Of a stretch of 64,000 bases of DNA, positions 33,523 to 42,333 are shown in pieces. The stretch comes from Sulfuricurvum sp. (GTDB lineage: Bacteria; Campylobacterota; Campylobacteria; Campylobacterales; Sulfurimonadaceae), in NCBI RefSeq assembly GCF_028681615.1, contig NZ_JAQUHV010000008.1, positions 1 through 64,000 on the forward strand, written 5' to 3'. Below the pieces are notes generated by a model, which was not told the DNA's origin, did not search any database, and was given only the letters and a program-made list of their open reading frames with translations. The first letter of the stretch is position 1. The number at the start of each line of letters is the position of its first letter. The translations under genes were made by a program, and so were the position numbers.

Positions 33523-34455
33523 GTGCAGGAAACGCCTCATATCCCCGTCCTTTATCGCGAAGTTATCGACGCGTTTGCTCCGTGTGAAAAAGGAAAACTC
33601 GTCGACTGTACGATGGGATACGGCGGACACTCGTCGTTATTGCTCGATAACAAACCCTCACTCTCTTTGATCGGCATCGATCAAGATCCGACGGCGATCG
33701 CTTTTTCATCACAGCGTCTTGCCCCTTATGGAGATCGTGTCGAGATACGTCAAGGGCGTTTTTCAGAGGTTGCGGCAGAGGTAATGAAAGAAAACGGGGA
33801 AAAAATTTGCGGTATTTTAGCCGATATCGGGGTTTCTTCTTTGCAGCTTGATCAGCGGGAACGGGGCTTTTCGTATGAGAGCGATACCCTCGATATGCGT
33901 ATGAATCCGAATGCAGAACTGAGTGCTTCCGAGGTTGTCAATGAGTATTCTCAAGGGGCATTGGAAAACATTTTACGCGAGTACGGCGAAGTGACCAATG
34001 CCCGAAAAGTGGCGGAGACGATTGTTCAGCGCCGACCGTTCGCATCGGCAAAAGAGCTTTCTCAGGCGATTTTTCATTTGATGCCCAAGGGCAAAAAAAT
34101 CCATCCTTCGACCCTCGTGATGCAGGCAATTCGTATTGAAGTCAACGATGAGCTGGGTGAATTGACCCGATTGCTGGATGCTATAGAGACATCATCGATC
34201 AAACATTTGCGCGTTGCGATTATTACGTTCCATTCTTTGGAAGACCGGATCGTCAAAAACCGCTTTTCGAAATGGGCAAAAAACTGTATTTGTCCCGATG
34301 ATGCGATGCGATGTACCTGTGGGAACAATCACTCCATCGGAAAAGTGATCACCAAAAAACCGCTAACGGCACAGGACGATGAACTTCGTGCCAATTCGCG
34401 AAGTAGAAGCGCAAAATTACGAATATTTGAGATCCGAAGAGGGCTTTCAGAATGA
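33523..34455 (+). CDS. rsmH: 16S rRNA m4C1402 methyltransferase RsmH (MraW)
   Basis: A 310-residue SAM-dependent methyltransferase acting on C1402 of 16S rRNA in the decoding centre. Family marks are HIPVLYREVIDAF, VDCTMGYGGHSSLLL, GILADIGVSSLQLD, ERGFSYESDTLDMRMN and the C-terminal TFHSLEDRIVKNRF. The start is GTG at 33523 with AAAGG 8 bases upstream. It is usually the first gene of the division and cell-wall cluster; here an ftsL-like gene follows after a structured repeat, but ftsI and murE do not. Confidence 0.96.
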   Translation: MQETPHIPVLYREVIDAFAPCEKGKLVDCTMGYGGHSSLLLDNKPSLSLIGIDQDPTAIAFSSQRLAPYGDRVEIRQGRFSEVAAEVMKENGEKICGILADIGVSSLQLDQRERGFSYESDTLDMRMNPNAELSASEVVNEYSQGALENILREYGEVTNARKVAETIVQRRPFASAKELSQAIFHLMPKGKKIHPSTLVMQAIRIEVNDELGELTRLLDAIETSSIKHLRVAIITFHSLEDRIVKNRFSKWAKNCICPDDAMRCTCGNNHSIGKVITKKPLTAQDDELRANSRSRSAKLRIFEIRRGLSE

Positions 34456-34464
34456 AAGTAGATG

Positions 34465-34538
34465 TCTGCCTCGAAGAGGCTAGCTTTAGTGCCTTAGCGG
34501 CAAGCGTAGACAGAGGGATTTTATTCCTCTGTTGTTCA
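34465..34538. repeat. Dispersed structured intergenic repeat, copy B
   Basis: This is copy A's element in reverse orientation. GCCTC-GAA-GAGGC (34468-34480) comes first, then the conserved middle with AGCTTTAGTGCC and AGCGTAGAC, then hairpin CAGAGGGA-TTTTA-TTCCTCTG (34511-34531). Compared with copy A the stem bases differ on both sides but still pair. It fills the rsmH-ftsL gap, so it is probably transcribed within a coding message. Confidence 0.75.
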
Positions 34539-34552
34539 AAATGGAAAATAGT

Positions 34553-34831
34553 ATGAGCGAAAAGCACGATATTTTAGAAGAGACCCAGCATATCATCTCT
34601 CCCGATGAATCGATGGGGCCGATTTTTTTACGGAATGTTTTTGTAGGTATATTTTTGGTGTTAGTGATCGTTTTTCCTAAAATTTTTATCAACACCCAAA
34701 TCTATTTTAAAAGCCGTGAGATATCAACACTCACGCATGAACATGATTCTCTGATGGAAGAAAATCGTCTTATCAAAGCTAAAGTGGAATTAATGAAATA
34801 CAAAAGTCAGATTTCGGATACGCTCTTTTAG
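34553..34831 (+). CDS. FtsL-like small division membrane protein
   Basis: A protein of about 92 residues with a cytoplasmic N-terminus (about 1-25), one membrane helix (about 26-48, NVFVGIFLVLVIVFPKIFI) and a periplasmic leucine-zipper-like coiled coil (about 50-85, ISTLTHEHDSLMEENRLIKAKVELM). This topology and its position right after rsmH match FtsL, which forms a complex with FtsB and FtsQ in the divisome. Sequence similarity in this family is always low, so the call rests mainly on position and shape. The start could also be the ATG at 34541. Confidence 0.65.
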   Translation: MSEKHDILEETQHIISPDESMGPIFLRNVFVGIFLVLVIVFPKIFINTQIYFKSREISTLTHEHDSLMEENRLIKAKVELMKYKSQISDTLF

Positions 34832-34839
34832 ATTGCTCT

Positions 34840-34872
34840 CCCGTCATTCCGTGCTACGACACGGAATCTATC
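34840..34872. repeat. REP-like palindrome, second copy
   Basis: CCCGTC followed by ATTCCGTG-CTACGA-CACGGAAT (34846-34867) differs from the copy at 24687-24708 by one loop base, and the flanks are also alike (CCCGTC before, CYATCC after). It lies between the ftsL-like gene and the brnT/brnA pair and may terminate the division operon. Confidence 0.75.
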
Positions 34873-34902
34873 CCCAATAACTCATTTTATTTTTAAATTT
34901 GG

Positions 34903-34908
34903 TATACT
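34903..34908 (+). promoter_or_regulatory. Likely -10 box of brnT
   Basis: GGTATACTATTAGTATG places TATACT only 6 bases before the brnT ATG. There is no ribosome binding site in the gap, so the transcript may start at or next to the ATG (leaderless). Confidence 0.45.
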
Positions 34909-34914
34909 ATTAGT

Positions 34915-35178
34915 ATGAAATTTGAATATGATAGCAACAAAAGTAAAGTAAATAGAGAAAAACATGGGATTGACTTCGATGAAGCACAACATCTATGGCT
35001 CGATGAAAATTTACTTGAAGCTCCTTTGAACTTTCCTGATGAAATGCGTTTTATATGTATAGGAAAAATCGGGGAAAAACACTGGTCTGCTGTTATAACG
35101 TATCGGTCAGAAATGATTCGAATAATTTCCGTGAGACGATCACGGCAAGTGGAGGTAGAATATTATGAAAACAGCTAA
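34915..35178 (+). CDS. brnT: BrnT-family toxin
   Basis: An 87-residue ribonuclease toxin of the BrnT family. Typical marks are FEYDSNKSKVNREKHGIDFDEA at the N-terminus (here FEYDSNKSKVNREKHGID), EMRFICIGKIGEKHWSAVITYR in the middle, and RIISVRRSRQVEVEYYEN at the end. BrnT toxins cleave RNA and arrest growth until neutralised by the partner. It overlaps the antitoxin gene by 14 bases, with the toxin first as is usual for this family. It is probably leaderless, as the -10 box lies 6 bases from the ATG. Confidence 0.92.
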   Translation: MKFEYDSNKSKVNREKHGIDFDEAQHLWLDENLLEAPLNFPDEMRFICIGKIGEKHWSAVITYRSEMIRIISVRRSRQVEVEYYENS

Positions 35179-35392
35179 AGAATTTGACGAAGCATTTGAT
35201 AATGGCGAAGATATAACTGAGTTTGTGGATTGGTCTGCATCACGTCGGCCTAATTTGGAGCAAAAACGGGTGAATCTTGATTTGCCTGTATGGATGATTG
35301 AGAGACTCGATTATGAAGCAAAACGGCTTGGTGTTGCCCGACAAGCAATTATGAAAATGTTTTTAGCTCAACATTTGGAAAAAACTGGGTGA
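35165..35392 (+). CDS. brnA: BrnA-family antitoxin
   Basis: A 75-residue antitoxin. The C-terminal half has the ribbon-helix-helix pattern VNLDLPVWMIERLDYEAKRLG followed by VARQAIMKMFLAQHLE, which binds the operon promoter and represses it; the acidic N-terminus (EFDEAFDNGEDITEFVDW) wraps the toxin. GGAGG lies 9 bases before the ATG, inside the brnT gene, so translation is coupled. The pair is expected to be autoregulated. Confidence 0.9.
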   Translation: MKTAKEFDEAFDNGEDITEFVDWSASRRPNLEQKRVNLDLPVWMIERLDYEAKRLGVARQAIMKMFLAQHLEKTG

Positions 35393-35556
35393 ATTCTAGA
35401 TATTTCTTTTCCATTCCCAAGATGTTTGGGGATGTCGATCTGATTTAACCCCTTTATTTTAAAATCCAACCTCTCCTGAAATTCATTCAACATTCATCTT
35501 TTTCTTCTATATTTTTTTCTCTAACTCTTTTTTTACAGACCTAAGAATTCAGATGG

Positions 35557-35562
35557 TATAAT
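35557..35562 (+). promoter_or_regulatory. -10 box before the DUF2018 gene
   Basis: TATAAT lies 31 bases before the ATG, with a T-rich stretch and TTTACA about 19 bases upstream. Campylobacterota sigma-70 promoters often have a good -10 and a weak -35, and this fits. The region 35393-35556 is AT-rich with no gene. Confidence 0.65.
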
Positions 35563-35593
35563 CGCCCTCTTAAATTGATACTTTGGAGATACG

Positions 35594-35878
35594 ATGTATA
35601 ATTTGTTTGAAGACGAAGACGATATTTTCCAAGGTTCGCCGAAAAGTAAGTTTTTAGATATCGTTTACAACGCAAATCGCGATTTGGTTCAAAATGAACT
35701 TGAGCGTTTGATGACGCGTATGGCGGCTATGGAACTTATGCTGCAAGAAGCACACGGCGAAGATGCAATTGAACGTATCCTTAAAACGATGCAGTTTGAG
35801 CGTGCGGATGAAGTCGATATGATGACAAAAAATCTTTACATCATTTCGGTTGGAAACGTTTTAACTCAAAACGAGTAA
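35594..35878 (+). CDS. DUF2018 (HP0242-type) protein
   Basis: A 94-residue helical protein. The pattern NLFEDEDDIFQGSPKSKFLDIVYNANRDLVQNELERL, continuing to NLYIISVGNVLTQNE, fits DUF2018, a family found in Campylobacterota whose H. pylori member HP0242 folds as a small entwined (knotted) helical dimer. Its role is unknown. It is the first gene of the operon that leads to polyprenyl synthase and hemA. GGAGATACG precedes the ATG. Confidence 0.85.
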   Translation: MYNLFEDEDDIFQGSPKSKFLDIVYNANRDLVQNELERLMTRMAAMELMLQEAHGEDAIERILKTMQFERADEVDMMTKNLYIISVGNVLTQNE

Positions 35879-35885
35879 GCAGTAG

Positions 35886-36290
35886 GTGAAAAGATATTTT
35901 GTATTTTTGTTGCTGAGCAGCGGGTGGTATCTGCACGCTGCTCCGTGGAAAGAATTAAAAAATTTTAATCTTAAAAAAGACCAAACGGCTATCGTGTCGG
36001 TCAAAACTGCAGGGTTGGACCGTAATTTGAGCTTTCGTTGGACGCTTTATACGGACAAAGCCTTGGTAGTGCATGAGAAGTTTGACCGGATCGTGGGACA
36101 GCATATTTTATATGAAGGGCATAACGACAGCTTTCGAAAGCGTCTGTTGCCTCCTAAATACAGCGAAACGGACGTACCGTACGTCCTTGTTGTATTTAAA
36201 AAATACGATGAAGTAAATCAAACAGTACAGTTTGACTTTTTACTGTTTGACAAAGAAACACAGGTAAAATTGGATTATTTAACGAAATGA
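35886..36290 (+). CDS. Conserved secreted protein of unknown function
   Basis: A 134-residue protein with a signal peptide (MKRYFVFLLLSSGWYLHAAP) and a small mostly beta domain (VSVKTAGLDRNLSFRWTLYT, YVLVVFKKYDEVNQTVQFDFLLFD). It starts with GTG 7 bases after the DUF2018 stop and ends 14 bases before the polyprenyl synthase gene, so it is part of that operon. I recognise no domain. The two cysteine-free, lysine-rich halves suggest a periplasmic protein. Confidence 0.72.
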   Translation: MKRYFVFLLLSSGWYLHAAPWKELKNFNLKKDQTAIVSVKTAGLDRNLSFRWTLYTDKALVVHEKFDRIVGQHILYEGHNDSFRKRLLPPKYSETDVPYVLVVFKKYDEVNQTVQFDFLLFDKETQVKLDYLTK

Positions 36291-36304
36291 GTATAAAGTA
36301 GGGT

Positions 36305-37195
36305 ATGTTGGAACGGGTAGAAGCGATAATAGGACAATTAGTGGATGAAGTCGGATACGCCAAAGCGAGCGAGCTGTTCGCTACACTTTCAGGCGGTAAG
36401 CGTCTTCGTGCACGTTTGATTCTGACAATTGCCCCTGCGGCTCCTACCGCTCCGCTTCTCGGTGCGATTGTCGAGTTGATCCATGCAGCAAGTCTGCTCC
36501 ATGACGATGTGATCGATGATGCGATGCTTCGCCGAGGCGTGCCGTCGGTGAATGCCACGCATGGGAGTAAAATTGCAATCATGCTCGGCGATATCCTCTA
36601 CTCCAAAGCTTTCAGCGAACTGACCTCATTTGACCCTTCCATCGCCCGTACTATCGCCGAATCGGTTACGAAACTCTCTGTAGGAGAGATGATGGACGTT
36701 GAAATGGCAACGGCTTTCAATACGGATCGCGATCTGTATCTGAAAATGCTTTATCTCAAAACGGCGACACTGATCGAATCGTGTGCATTCAGCGCGGCTG
36801 TCTTGGCAGGTGAAGATGCAGATGCGTATGCAACGTACGGTAAAAATTTGGGATTGGCGTTTCAGATCGTCGATGACATTTTAGATATTACGGCAGATGA
36901 AGCGACACTCGGGAAACCTTCTCTCAATGATTTTTCGGAAGGGAAAGTGACATTACCGTATATCGATCTGTATGAACGTTTAAACGAGGATGAGAAAACA
37001 CGTCTTGTCGGCAGCCATTGCAAAGTTTTGGATGAGGATGAAAAAGTGTGGATTCGATCCAAGATGGATGAATTTAAAATTATCGAACGCTCATACGGCT
37101 ATGCCCGTGCATTATGCGACGAGGCGATCGAAGCAATCGGCGATAATGCGCCATTGCGCGCTATTATCGAAACCGTTATTCAGAGAAATCATTAA
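36305..37195 (+). CDS. Polyprenyl diphosphate synthase (IspB-like)
   Basis: A 296-residue trans-prenyltransferase that extends farnesyl diphosphate with isopentenyl diphosphate. The first Asp-rich motif is LLHDDVIDDAMLRRG, the second FQIVDDILDIT, and GGKRLRARL binds diphosphate. Bulky residues before the first motif are absent, consistent with a long product used for the quinone side chain. Menaquinone synthesis fits the downstream ubiD gene. It abuts hemA, whose ATG follows the stop directly. Confidence 0.9.
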   Translation: MLERVEAIIGQLVDEVGYAKASELFATLSGGKRLRARLILTIAPAAPTAPLLGAIVELIHAASLLHDDVIDDAMLRRGVPSVNATHGSKIAIMLGDILYSKAFSELTSFDPSIARTIAESVTKLSVGEMMDVEMATAFNTDRDLYLKMLYLKTATLIESCAFSAAVLAGEDADAYATYGKNLGLAFQIVDDILDITADEATLGKPSLNDFSEGKVTLPYIDLYERLNEDEKTRLVGSHCKVLDEDEKVWIRSKMDEFKIIERSYGYARALCDEAIEAIGDNAPLRAIIETVIQRNH

Positions 37196-38488
37196 ATGCA
37201 CTATTTGATTATCAGCTTTTCCCATAAAAACTCTACCATCGCCATACGCGAAAAACTCGCATTTGTGGATGAGATCCAGCAAGTCAAATCGATGGAAAAA
37301 CTCAACAGTTCTCCCGCTATCAGCGAATCGATGATCCTCTCTACCTGTAACAGGGTAGAGATATTCTGCAGTTGTAACGATACCGACGCTGCCAGTGAAG
37401 CGGTATTTGAACTGTTATGCGGCCGTTCGGGAATGTCTCGTGAAGACCTGCACAGCCGTGCCGATATTTTCGATGATGAGGGGTGTATTCATCACCTTTT
37501 CAGCGTCGCGAGTTCACTGGACTCGATGGTTGTGGGTGAGACCCAGATCGCGGGACAGCTCAAAGATGCATTCAAACTTTCGCAGGAAAACGGTTATTCG
37601 GCGCAAAAACTTTCTCGTGCCATGAATTACGGATTTAAATGTGCCGCAGAAGTTCGTAATGCGACGAATATCTCTTCCAAACCGGTTTCCGTAGCGAGTG
37701 TAGCCGTTGCAAAAGTCAAAGAGAGCGTCGGTGATTTAAACGGTAAAAAAGCCTTGGTTATCGGTTCAGGTGAAATGTCGGTTATCACATGCAAGCACCT
37801 GAGTGCCCAAGGGGTTGAAGTGACCCTGATGAACCGTACATTCGAGAAAGCCGAAGCGATTGCGGCAGAGTGCAATGCAAGGGTGAGAGCGTATGAAGAG
37901 CTTGCTTATGCAATTAATGAAAACGAGCTTTTGTTTACCGCGACCGGTTCGCTCCAGCCTATCATAACCGAAGAGATGGTGAAACCGTGTTCGTATGATC
38001 GCTATTGGTTTGACATGGCGGTTCCGAGAGATATCGAATGTGATCCTGAGATTTGGGGAATCCATCTCTTTAGTGTGGATGACCTCAAAGAGATCGTAAA
38101 TGAAAATATTGCGTTGCGTGAAGATGAAGCAAAACTCTCGTATGTGATTATTCGACGTCACGTCGTCGGATTTTTTGAATGGCTGAAAACACTCTCGATT
38201 GAGCCGCTTATCAAAAGCTTGTATGTCAGAGCGTATCGTGCTGCAGCAAATGAGACAGCACGCGTTATCGAAAACGGCTACATTCCAAAAGAGCATGCGG
38301 ATGCGGTTCAAAAAGCGACCGAACAAGCGTTGAAACGCTTTTTGCATCCGTTTGCTCAGCGTATGCGTGACGGTTCGGATGCGATGCGTGTAGATGCCCT
38401 GATCGAATCAATGAGTTTTTTGATGGAACAAGATGAAGGCGAAGAGATGAGCCAAACCAGCTGTAAATATTACCCTAAAGGAAAATAA
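37196..38488 (+). CDS. hemA: Glutamyl-tRNA reductase HemA
   Basis: A 430-residue enzyme that reduces glutamyl-tRNA to glutamate-1-semialdehyde, the first committed step of haem synthesis by the C5 route. The catalytic cysteine is in [11 protein letters not shown], with [13 protein letters not shown], the NADPH segment [14 protein letters not shown], and [10 protein letters not shown]. It follows polyprenyl synthase without a gap and shares one base with proS (38488). hemC lies four genes on, so haem genes are spread through this operon. Confidence 0.97.
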   Translation: MHYLIISFSHKNSTIAIREKLAFVDEIQQVKSMEKLNSSPAISESMILSTCNRVEIFCSCNDTDAASEAVFELLCGRSGMSREDLHSRADIFDDEGCIHHLFSVASSLDSMVVGETQIAGQLKDAFKLSQENGYSAQKLSRAMNYGFKCAAEVRNATNISSKPVSVASVAVAKVKESVGDLNGKKALVIGSGEMSVITCKHLSAQGVEVTLMNRTFEKAEAIAAECNARVRAYEELAYAINENELLFTATGSLQPIITEEMVKPCSYDRYWFDMAVPRDIECDPEIWGIHLFSVDDLKEIVNENIALREDEAKLSYVIIRRHVVGFFEWLKTLSIEPLIKSLYVRAYRAAANETARVIENGYIPKEHADAVQKATEQALKRFLHPFAQRMRDGSDAMRVDALIESMSFLMEQDEGEEMSQTSCKYYPKGK

Positions 38489-40191
38489 TGCGTTTTTCAA
38501 AAGCCTATATCCCAACGACAAAAGAGTCCCCGAAAGATGCCCAGCTCCCGAGTCATATCTATCTTTCCCGTGCGGGATTCGTAGCACAGGTCGCGAGCGG
38601 TCTGTATAACTTTTTGCCGTTGGGAAAACGGGTGCTTCGTAAAATTGAGAATATCATTAATGAAGAGATGGCTGCATGCGGTGCTTTGGAAGTGGATTTG
38701 AGCTTTGTCACTCCGGCAGAACTCTGGCAGGAGAGCGGCCGGATTGAAAAATTCGGTAAAGAGCTGCTCCGTTTCCGTGATCGCAAAGATAACCTTTTTG
38801 TCCTCGGGCCTACCCATGAAGAGATGATGGTGAGTATCGTCCGTAACCGTGTTACGAGCTATAAACAGCTTCCGCTCAATGTCTATCAGGTAAAAACCAA
38901 ATTCCGCGACGAAGCCCGTCCGCGATTCGGTCTTATGCGTGCACGTGAATTTGTGATGAAAGACGGTTACAGCTTTCATGCCTCGACGGAGGACTTGGAT
39001 CGTGAGTTTGATGCAATGGAAGCGGCGTACAAACGTATTTTGGAACGTTTGGGTCTGAATTTCCGTATTGTAGAAGCCGACAGCGGTGCAATCGGCGGTA
39101 CAGGTTCAAAAGAGTTGATGGTATTGGCGGATAGCGGTGAAGATACACTTGCCGTATGCGATACCTGCGAATACGGTGCCAATGTCGAAGCGGCACGCCG
39201 TGCACCGCGCAGTGTGATCCCTGAAGCACCTCAGGCTGATTTTAACCGTTTCAAAACGCCGAATGTCAAATCGATCGAGGATTTGAGCAACTTTTTCCAT
39301 GTCGATCCGTATTACACGCTCAAAGCGGTCGTAATGCGTGCCGTGTACACGGAGGGGAGCGAACCGGTATGTTTCTTTATCCGCGGATGCGATGAACTCC
39401 AAGAAGTAAAAGCCCGTAACAGCGTCGGTGCGATCGATTTGGTGGATATTACCGAAGCGGAACTGGTCGAAATCGGTTTGGTTCCTGGCTTTATCGGACC
39501 GTTGGATCAGGATAAAATCCGTTTTGTCATGGACAACGACACCCGCAATGCAGCCTCAATGATTTGCGGTGCAAATGAAATGGATTACCATTTCGTCGGT
39601 GTAGATTTGAGTGTTATGAACGACGCACCGTTTGCGGATCTGGTAACGGTTCAAGTGGGTGACGGATGTCCTCATTGCGGCGGTAAAATGGAACATACCA
39701 AAGGGATAGAGGTTGGACATATTTTCAAACTCGGTACCGTTTATTCCGCACCGCTGAAAGCGGAATATCTGGATGAAAACGGACGGTCTCAGCCGTTTAT
39801 CATGGGAACCTACGGTATGGGTGTCAGCCGTCTTGTCGCGGCCGTTATCGAGCAGCATCATGATGAAAAAGGGTGTATCTGGACCCATGCGACGGCTCCG
39901 TATCTGGTGAACGTTATGGTCTCGAATATCAAAGAAGAGTCTCACATGGCGTATGCGGAAGAGTTGTATGCCTCTTTACAAAAATGCGGTATTGAAACAA
40001 TTTTGGATGACCGCAAAGAGCGGTTCGGATTTAAAATGTCCGATGCCGAATTGATCGGATTCCCGTTCACGGTCATTGTCGGTAAAGAGCTTGAAAACGG
40101 TTCGGTACAAATTATGATCCGTGCCACACGTGAGATCATTACCGTAGAAGCTGCACATGTCTTAGAAAAAATCCAGGAATTACGAGGATGA
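38488..40191 (+). CDS. proS: Prolyl-tRNA synthetase ProS (bacterial type)
   Basis: A 567-residue class II synthetase of the bacterial architecture, with an editing (INS) domain inserted between motifs 2 and 3. Motif 2 is [21 protein letters not shown] (here written [17 protein letters not shown]), and motif 3 lies in [13 protein letters not shown]. The C-terminal anticodon-binding domain holds [19 protein letters not shown]. It follows hemA with a one-base overlap and precedes fxsA with a four-base overlap. Confidence 0.97.
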   Translation: MRFSKAYIPTTKESPKDAQLPSHIYLSRAGFVAQVASGLYNFLPLGKRVLRKIENIINEEMAACGALEVDLSFVTPAELWQESGRIEKFGKELLRFRDRKDNLFVLGPTHEEMMVSIVRNRVTSYKQLPLNVYQVKTKFRDEARPRFGLMRAREFVMKDGYSFHASTEDLDREFDAMEAAYKRILERLGLNFRIVEADSGAIGGTGSKELMVLADSGEDTLAVCDTCEYGANVEAARRAPRSVIPEAPQADFNRFKTPNVKSIEDLSNFFHVDPYYTLKAVVMRAVYTEGSEPVCFFIRGCDELQEVKARNSVGAIDLVDITEAELVEIGLVPGFIGPLDQDKIRFVMDNDTRNAASMICGANEMDYHFVGVDLSVMNDAPFADLVTVQVGDGCPHCGGKMEHTKGIEVGHIFKLGTVYSAPLKAEYLDENGRSQPFIMGTYGMGVSRLVAAVIEQHHDEKGCIWTHATAPYLVNVMVSNIKEESHMAYAEELYASLQKCGIETILDDRKERFGFKMSDAELIGFPFTVIVGKELENGSVQIMIRATREIITVEAAHVLEKIQELRG

Positions 40192-40595
40192 TCTACTTTC
40201 TGATCTACCTTTTTTTAGAGGTGGTCGTAACGGTGGAGATTGCTTCCCGTATCGGTGGCCTTGCCACTTTCCTCGAAATCGTTTTGAGTGCATTCTTGGG
40301 GATTTTTTTATTGATGAATTTTCGTCATACCCTCAGTGAGAATCTTTTTGCGCTTCAAACGCGTCAAATCACGATGGAGAGTTTTACCAAACGGAATATG
40401 ACGGGACTTTTAGGCGCGATTCTTTTGATCGTCCCCGGATTTTTAAGTGACATTATCGGAATCTTGATGCAATTTTCTCTTTTCAGTTCGCTTATCATTA
40501 ACCGTTTTTCGCGAAAATACCCCACACAAACCAAATCAAAGGATGACAATGTCATTGATGCCGAAATTATCAACGATTCTACTACTCTCCGCTAG
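40188..40595 (+). CDS. fxsA: FxsA-family membrane protein
   Basis: A 135-residue inner-membrane protein. It has a hydrophobic start ([23 protein letters not shown]), a second segment ([16 protein letters not shown]) and a third ([19 protein letters not shown]), typical of FxsA, plus a polar tail. In E. coli FxsA affects F-plasmid exclusion of phage T7; its normal role is unknown. It overlaps proS by 4 bases and the next gene by 47 bases. ACGAGG lies before the ATG. Confidence 0.85.
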   Translation: MIYFLIYLFLEVVVTVEIASRIGGLATFLEIVLSAFLGIFLLMNFRHTLSENLFALQTRQITMESFTKRNMTGLLGAILLIVPGFLSDIIGILMQFSLFSSLIINRFSRKYPTQTKSKDDNVIDAEIINDSTTLR

Positions 40596-41385
40596 TTTGA
40601 TGGCGGCTACTGATGCCGAAGTAGTCTCATTTTTGAAAAAAGGGATAGGGGGAAATCCGAATATCTCTAATCTCCAGATTGATGTAGCAGGTAAACAAAA
40701 TCTCTCAGGTGTGAGCGGATGGCAGACCTATTTTATCACTATCGAAGCAGACGTGAAGCAGGGGAACGATGTTCGCCATATCAATCAAAACGCCACTTAT
40801 TTTGTCAATGGCAATACAATAGCTCCGGAATTTGTCAATATTAAAACCGGAGAACGATACAATGATATTGTTGCACCTGATTTTAATAATGCGTATTATA
40901 CTAAAGCGAACCGTATCAGCGGAGATGCCAATGCTCCTCATAAAGTAGCGGTTTTTTCTGATCCGCTTTGTCCGTTTTGCCGCAAATATGTACCGGATGC
41001 ACTAGCCTATATGGAAAAATATCCTAAAACGTTTGCCGTCTATTATTACCATTTCCCTTTAGCAGGATTGCATCCAGCCTCTGTTGCTCTTACCAAGGCT
41101 GCTATCGCGATCGATCAAAACGGGACAGACAATGCGGTTTTAGGGCTCTATAAAGTAGATATTAACCCTAACGAAAGAGATGAACAAAAAATTCTCGATG
41201 CCTTTAATAAAACGTTTGGAACCAAAGTAACGGTTGCCGATATTCGACGCCCGTCAGTGGTTAAACAGTTCGAATTTGACCAAAAGGTGGCCCAATCCAT
41301 GATGGTTGCGGGAACACCGACGGTTTTCTTTGACGGTCAAAAAGATCCTTCGAAAAACAAATATAAAGAGATTAAGGTTAAGTAA
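40549..41385 (+). CDS. Periplasmic thiol-disulfide protein (DsbC/DsbA-like)
   Basis: A 278-residue protein with a signal-like N-terminus ([17 protein letters not shown]), an N-terminal beta-rich region (about 25-115) and a C-terminal thioredoxin-fold domain with the active site CPFC (141-144) in VFSDPLCPFCRKYVP and a cis-proline in AGTPTVFF. The domain with an inserted helix group (LTKAAIAIDQNGTDNAVLG) is DsbA/DsbC-like. It should oxidise or isomerise disulfides in the periplasm. The start could be ATG at 40543, 40549 or 40558; I chose 40549 because AAAGGA lies 6-7 bases upstream. Confidence 0.85.
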   Translation: MSLMPKLSTILLLSASLMAATDAEVVSFLKKGIGGNPNISNLQIDVAGKQNLSGVSGWQTYFITIEADVKQGNDVRHINQNATYFVNGNTIAPEFVNIKTGERYNDIVAPDFNNAYYTKANRISGDANAPHKVAVFSDPLCPFCRKYVPDALAYMEKYPKTFAVYYYHFPLAGLHPASVALTKAAIAIDQNGTDNAVLGLYKVDINPNERDEQKILDAFNKTFGTKVTVADIRRPSVVKQFEFDQKVAQSMMVAGTPTVFFDGQKDPSKNKYKEIKVK

Positions 41386-41388
41386 TTC

Positions 41389-42330
41389 ATGAAAAAACTC
41401 ACCATTGCAACTCGCGGAAGCAAACTCGCCCTTTGGCAGTCCAACCATATCAAATCGGTAATTGAATCGAATTTTAGTGATGTGGAAGTAGAACTCAAAA
41501 TTATTATCACTTCCGGGGATAAAATTTTGGATGCGCCGTTGGCAAAAATAGGCGGTAAAGGGTTGTTTCTCAAAGAGATCGAAGAGTCAATGCTTCGAGG
41601 CGAGGCGCAGATGGCGGTTCATTCCCTTAAAGACGTTCCGACAGTTATGCCCGAAGGGCTTCTTTTATCTGCAATCACAACTCGTGAGGATGTACGGGAT
41701 GCAATGCTGAGTGAAAAATATCCTGATATCGCATCGCTTCCGCAGGGTGCTGTTGTCGGTACCTCTTCCTTGCGCCGTCGTATGCAGTTGGTGAAACAGC
41801 GTCCCGATTTGGTCATCAAAGATTTGCGCGGTAACGTCGATACACGAATCCGCAAGCTCATAGAGGGGGAATTTGATGCGATTATCCTCGCAGCTGCAGG
41901 GATTAACCGCCTCGGTTTTTCTCATCTCGTGACCTATTTTTATCCGATCTCTCTCGAAGAGATGATCCCCTCTATGGGACAGGGCGCATTAGGGATTGAA
42001 ACCGTAAATGAGCCGTGGGTTTTAGAAATTGCGGCCTTTTTGGAAGATCGAAACAGCCGAATTGAGACGAGTATCGAGCGAGGATTTGTCGATACGCTGC
42101 AAGGCGGTTGCCAAGTACCGATCGGTGTGAGTGCCCGAGTGCAGGAAGATGGCAGTGTTGTCGTACGATCACTTCTCGGACTTCCTGACGCTTCTGAAGT
42201 GATGGGCGAAATGGTGACGTTATCTCAGGATGAAACATCTCGCGCGGGTGAAGCGATGGCAGAGCGTTTGATTGCTCAGGGAGCGATGGAATTATTACAT
42301 CGTGCCGAAGTTATGGCAAACGAGGCTTAA
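41389..42330 (+). CDS. hemC: Porphobilinogen deaminase HemC
   Basis: A 313-residue enzyme that links four porphobilinogen units into hydroxymethylbilane. Hallmarks are ATRGSKLALWQSNHIK, KIGGKGLFLKEIEESML, MAVHSLKDVPT, GTSSLRRRMQL, DLRGNVDTRIRKL and the dipyrromethane cofactor cysteine in LQGGCQVPIG. It starts 3 bases after the Dsb-like stop and ends 3 bases before ubiD, which points to a single long operon from 35.6 to 44.2 kb. Confidence 0.97.
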   Translation: MKKLTIATRGSKLALWQSNHIKSVIESNFSDVEVELKIIITSGDKILDAPLAKIGGKGLFLKEIEESMLRGEAQMAVHSLKDVPTVMPEGLLLSAITTREDVRDAMLSEKYPDIASLPQGAVVGTSSLRRRMQLVKQRPDLVIKDLRGNVDTRIRKLIEGEFDAIILAAAGINRLGFSHLVTYFYPISLEEMIPSMGQGALGIETVNEPWVLEIAAFLEDRNSRIETSIERGFVDTLQGGCQVPIGVSARVQEDGSVVVRSLLGLPDASEVMGEMVTLSQDETSRAGEAMAERLIAQGAMELLHRAEVMANEA

Positions 42331-42333
42331 TCC

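Noticed and set aside
37766-38347. 193-codon minus-strand frame opposite hemA
   Set aside because: It is antisense to hemA; no support from motifs or ribosome binding site.
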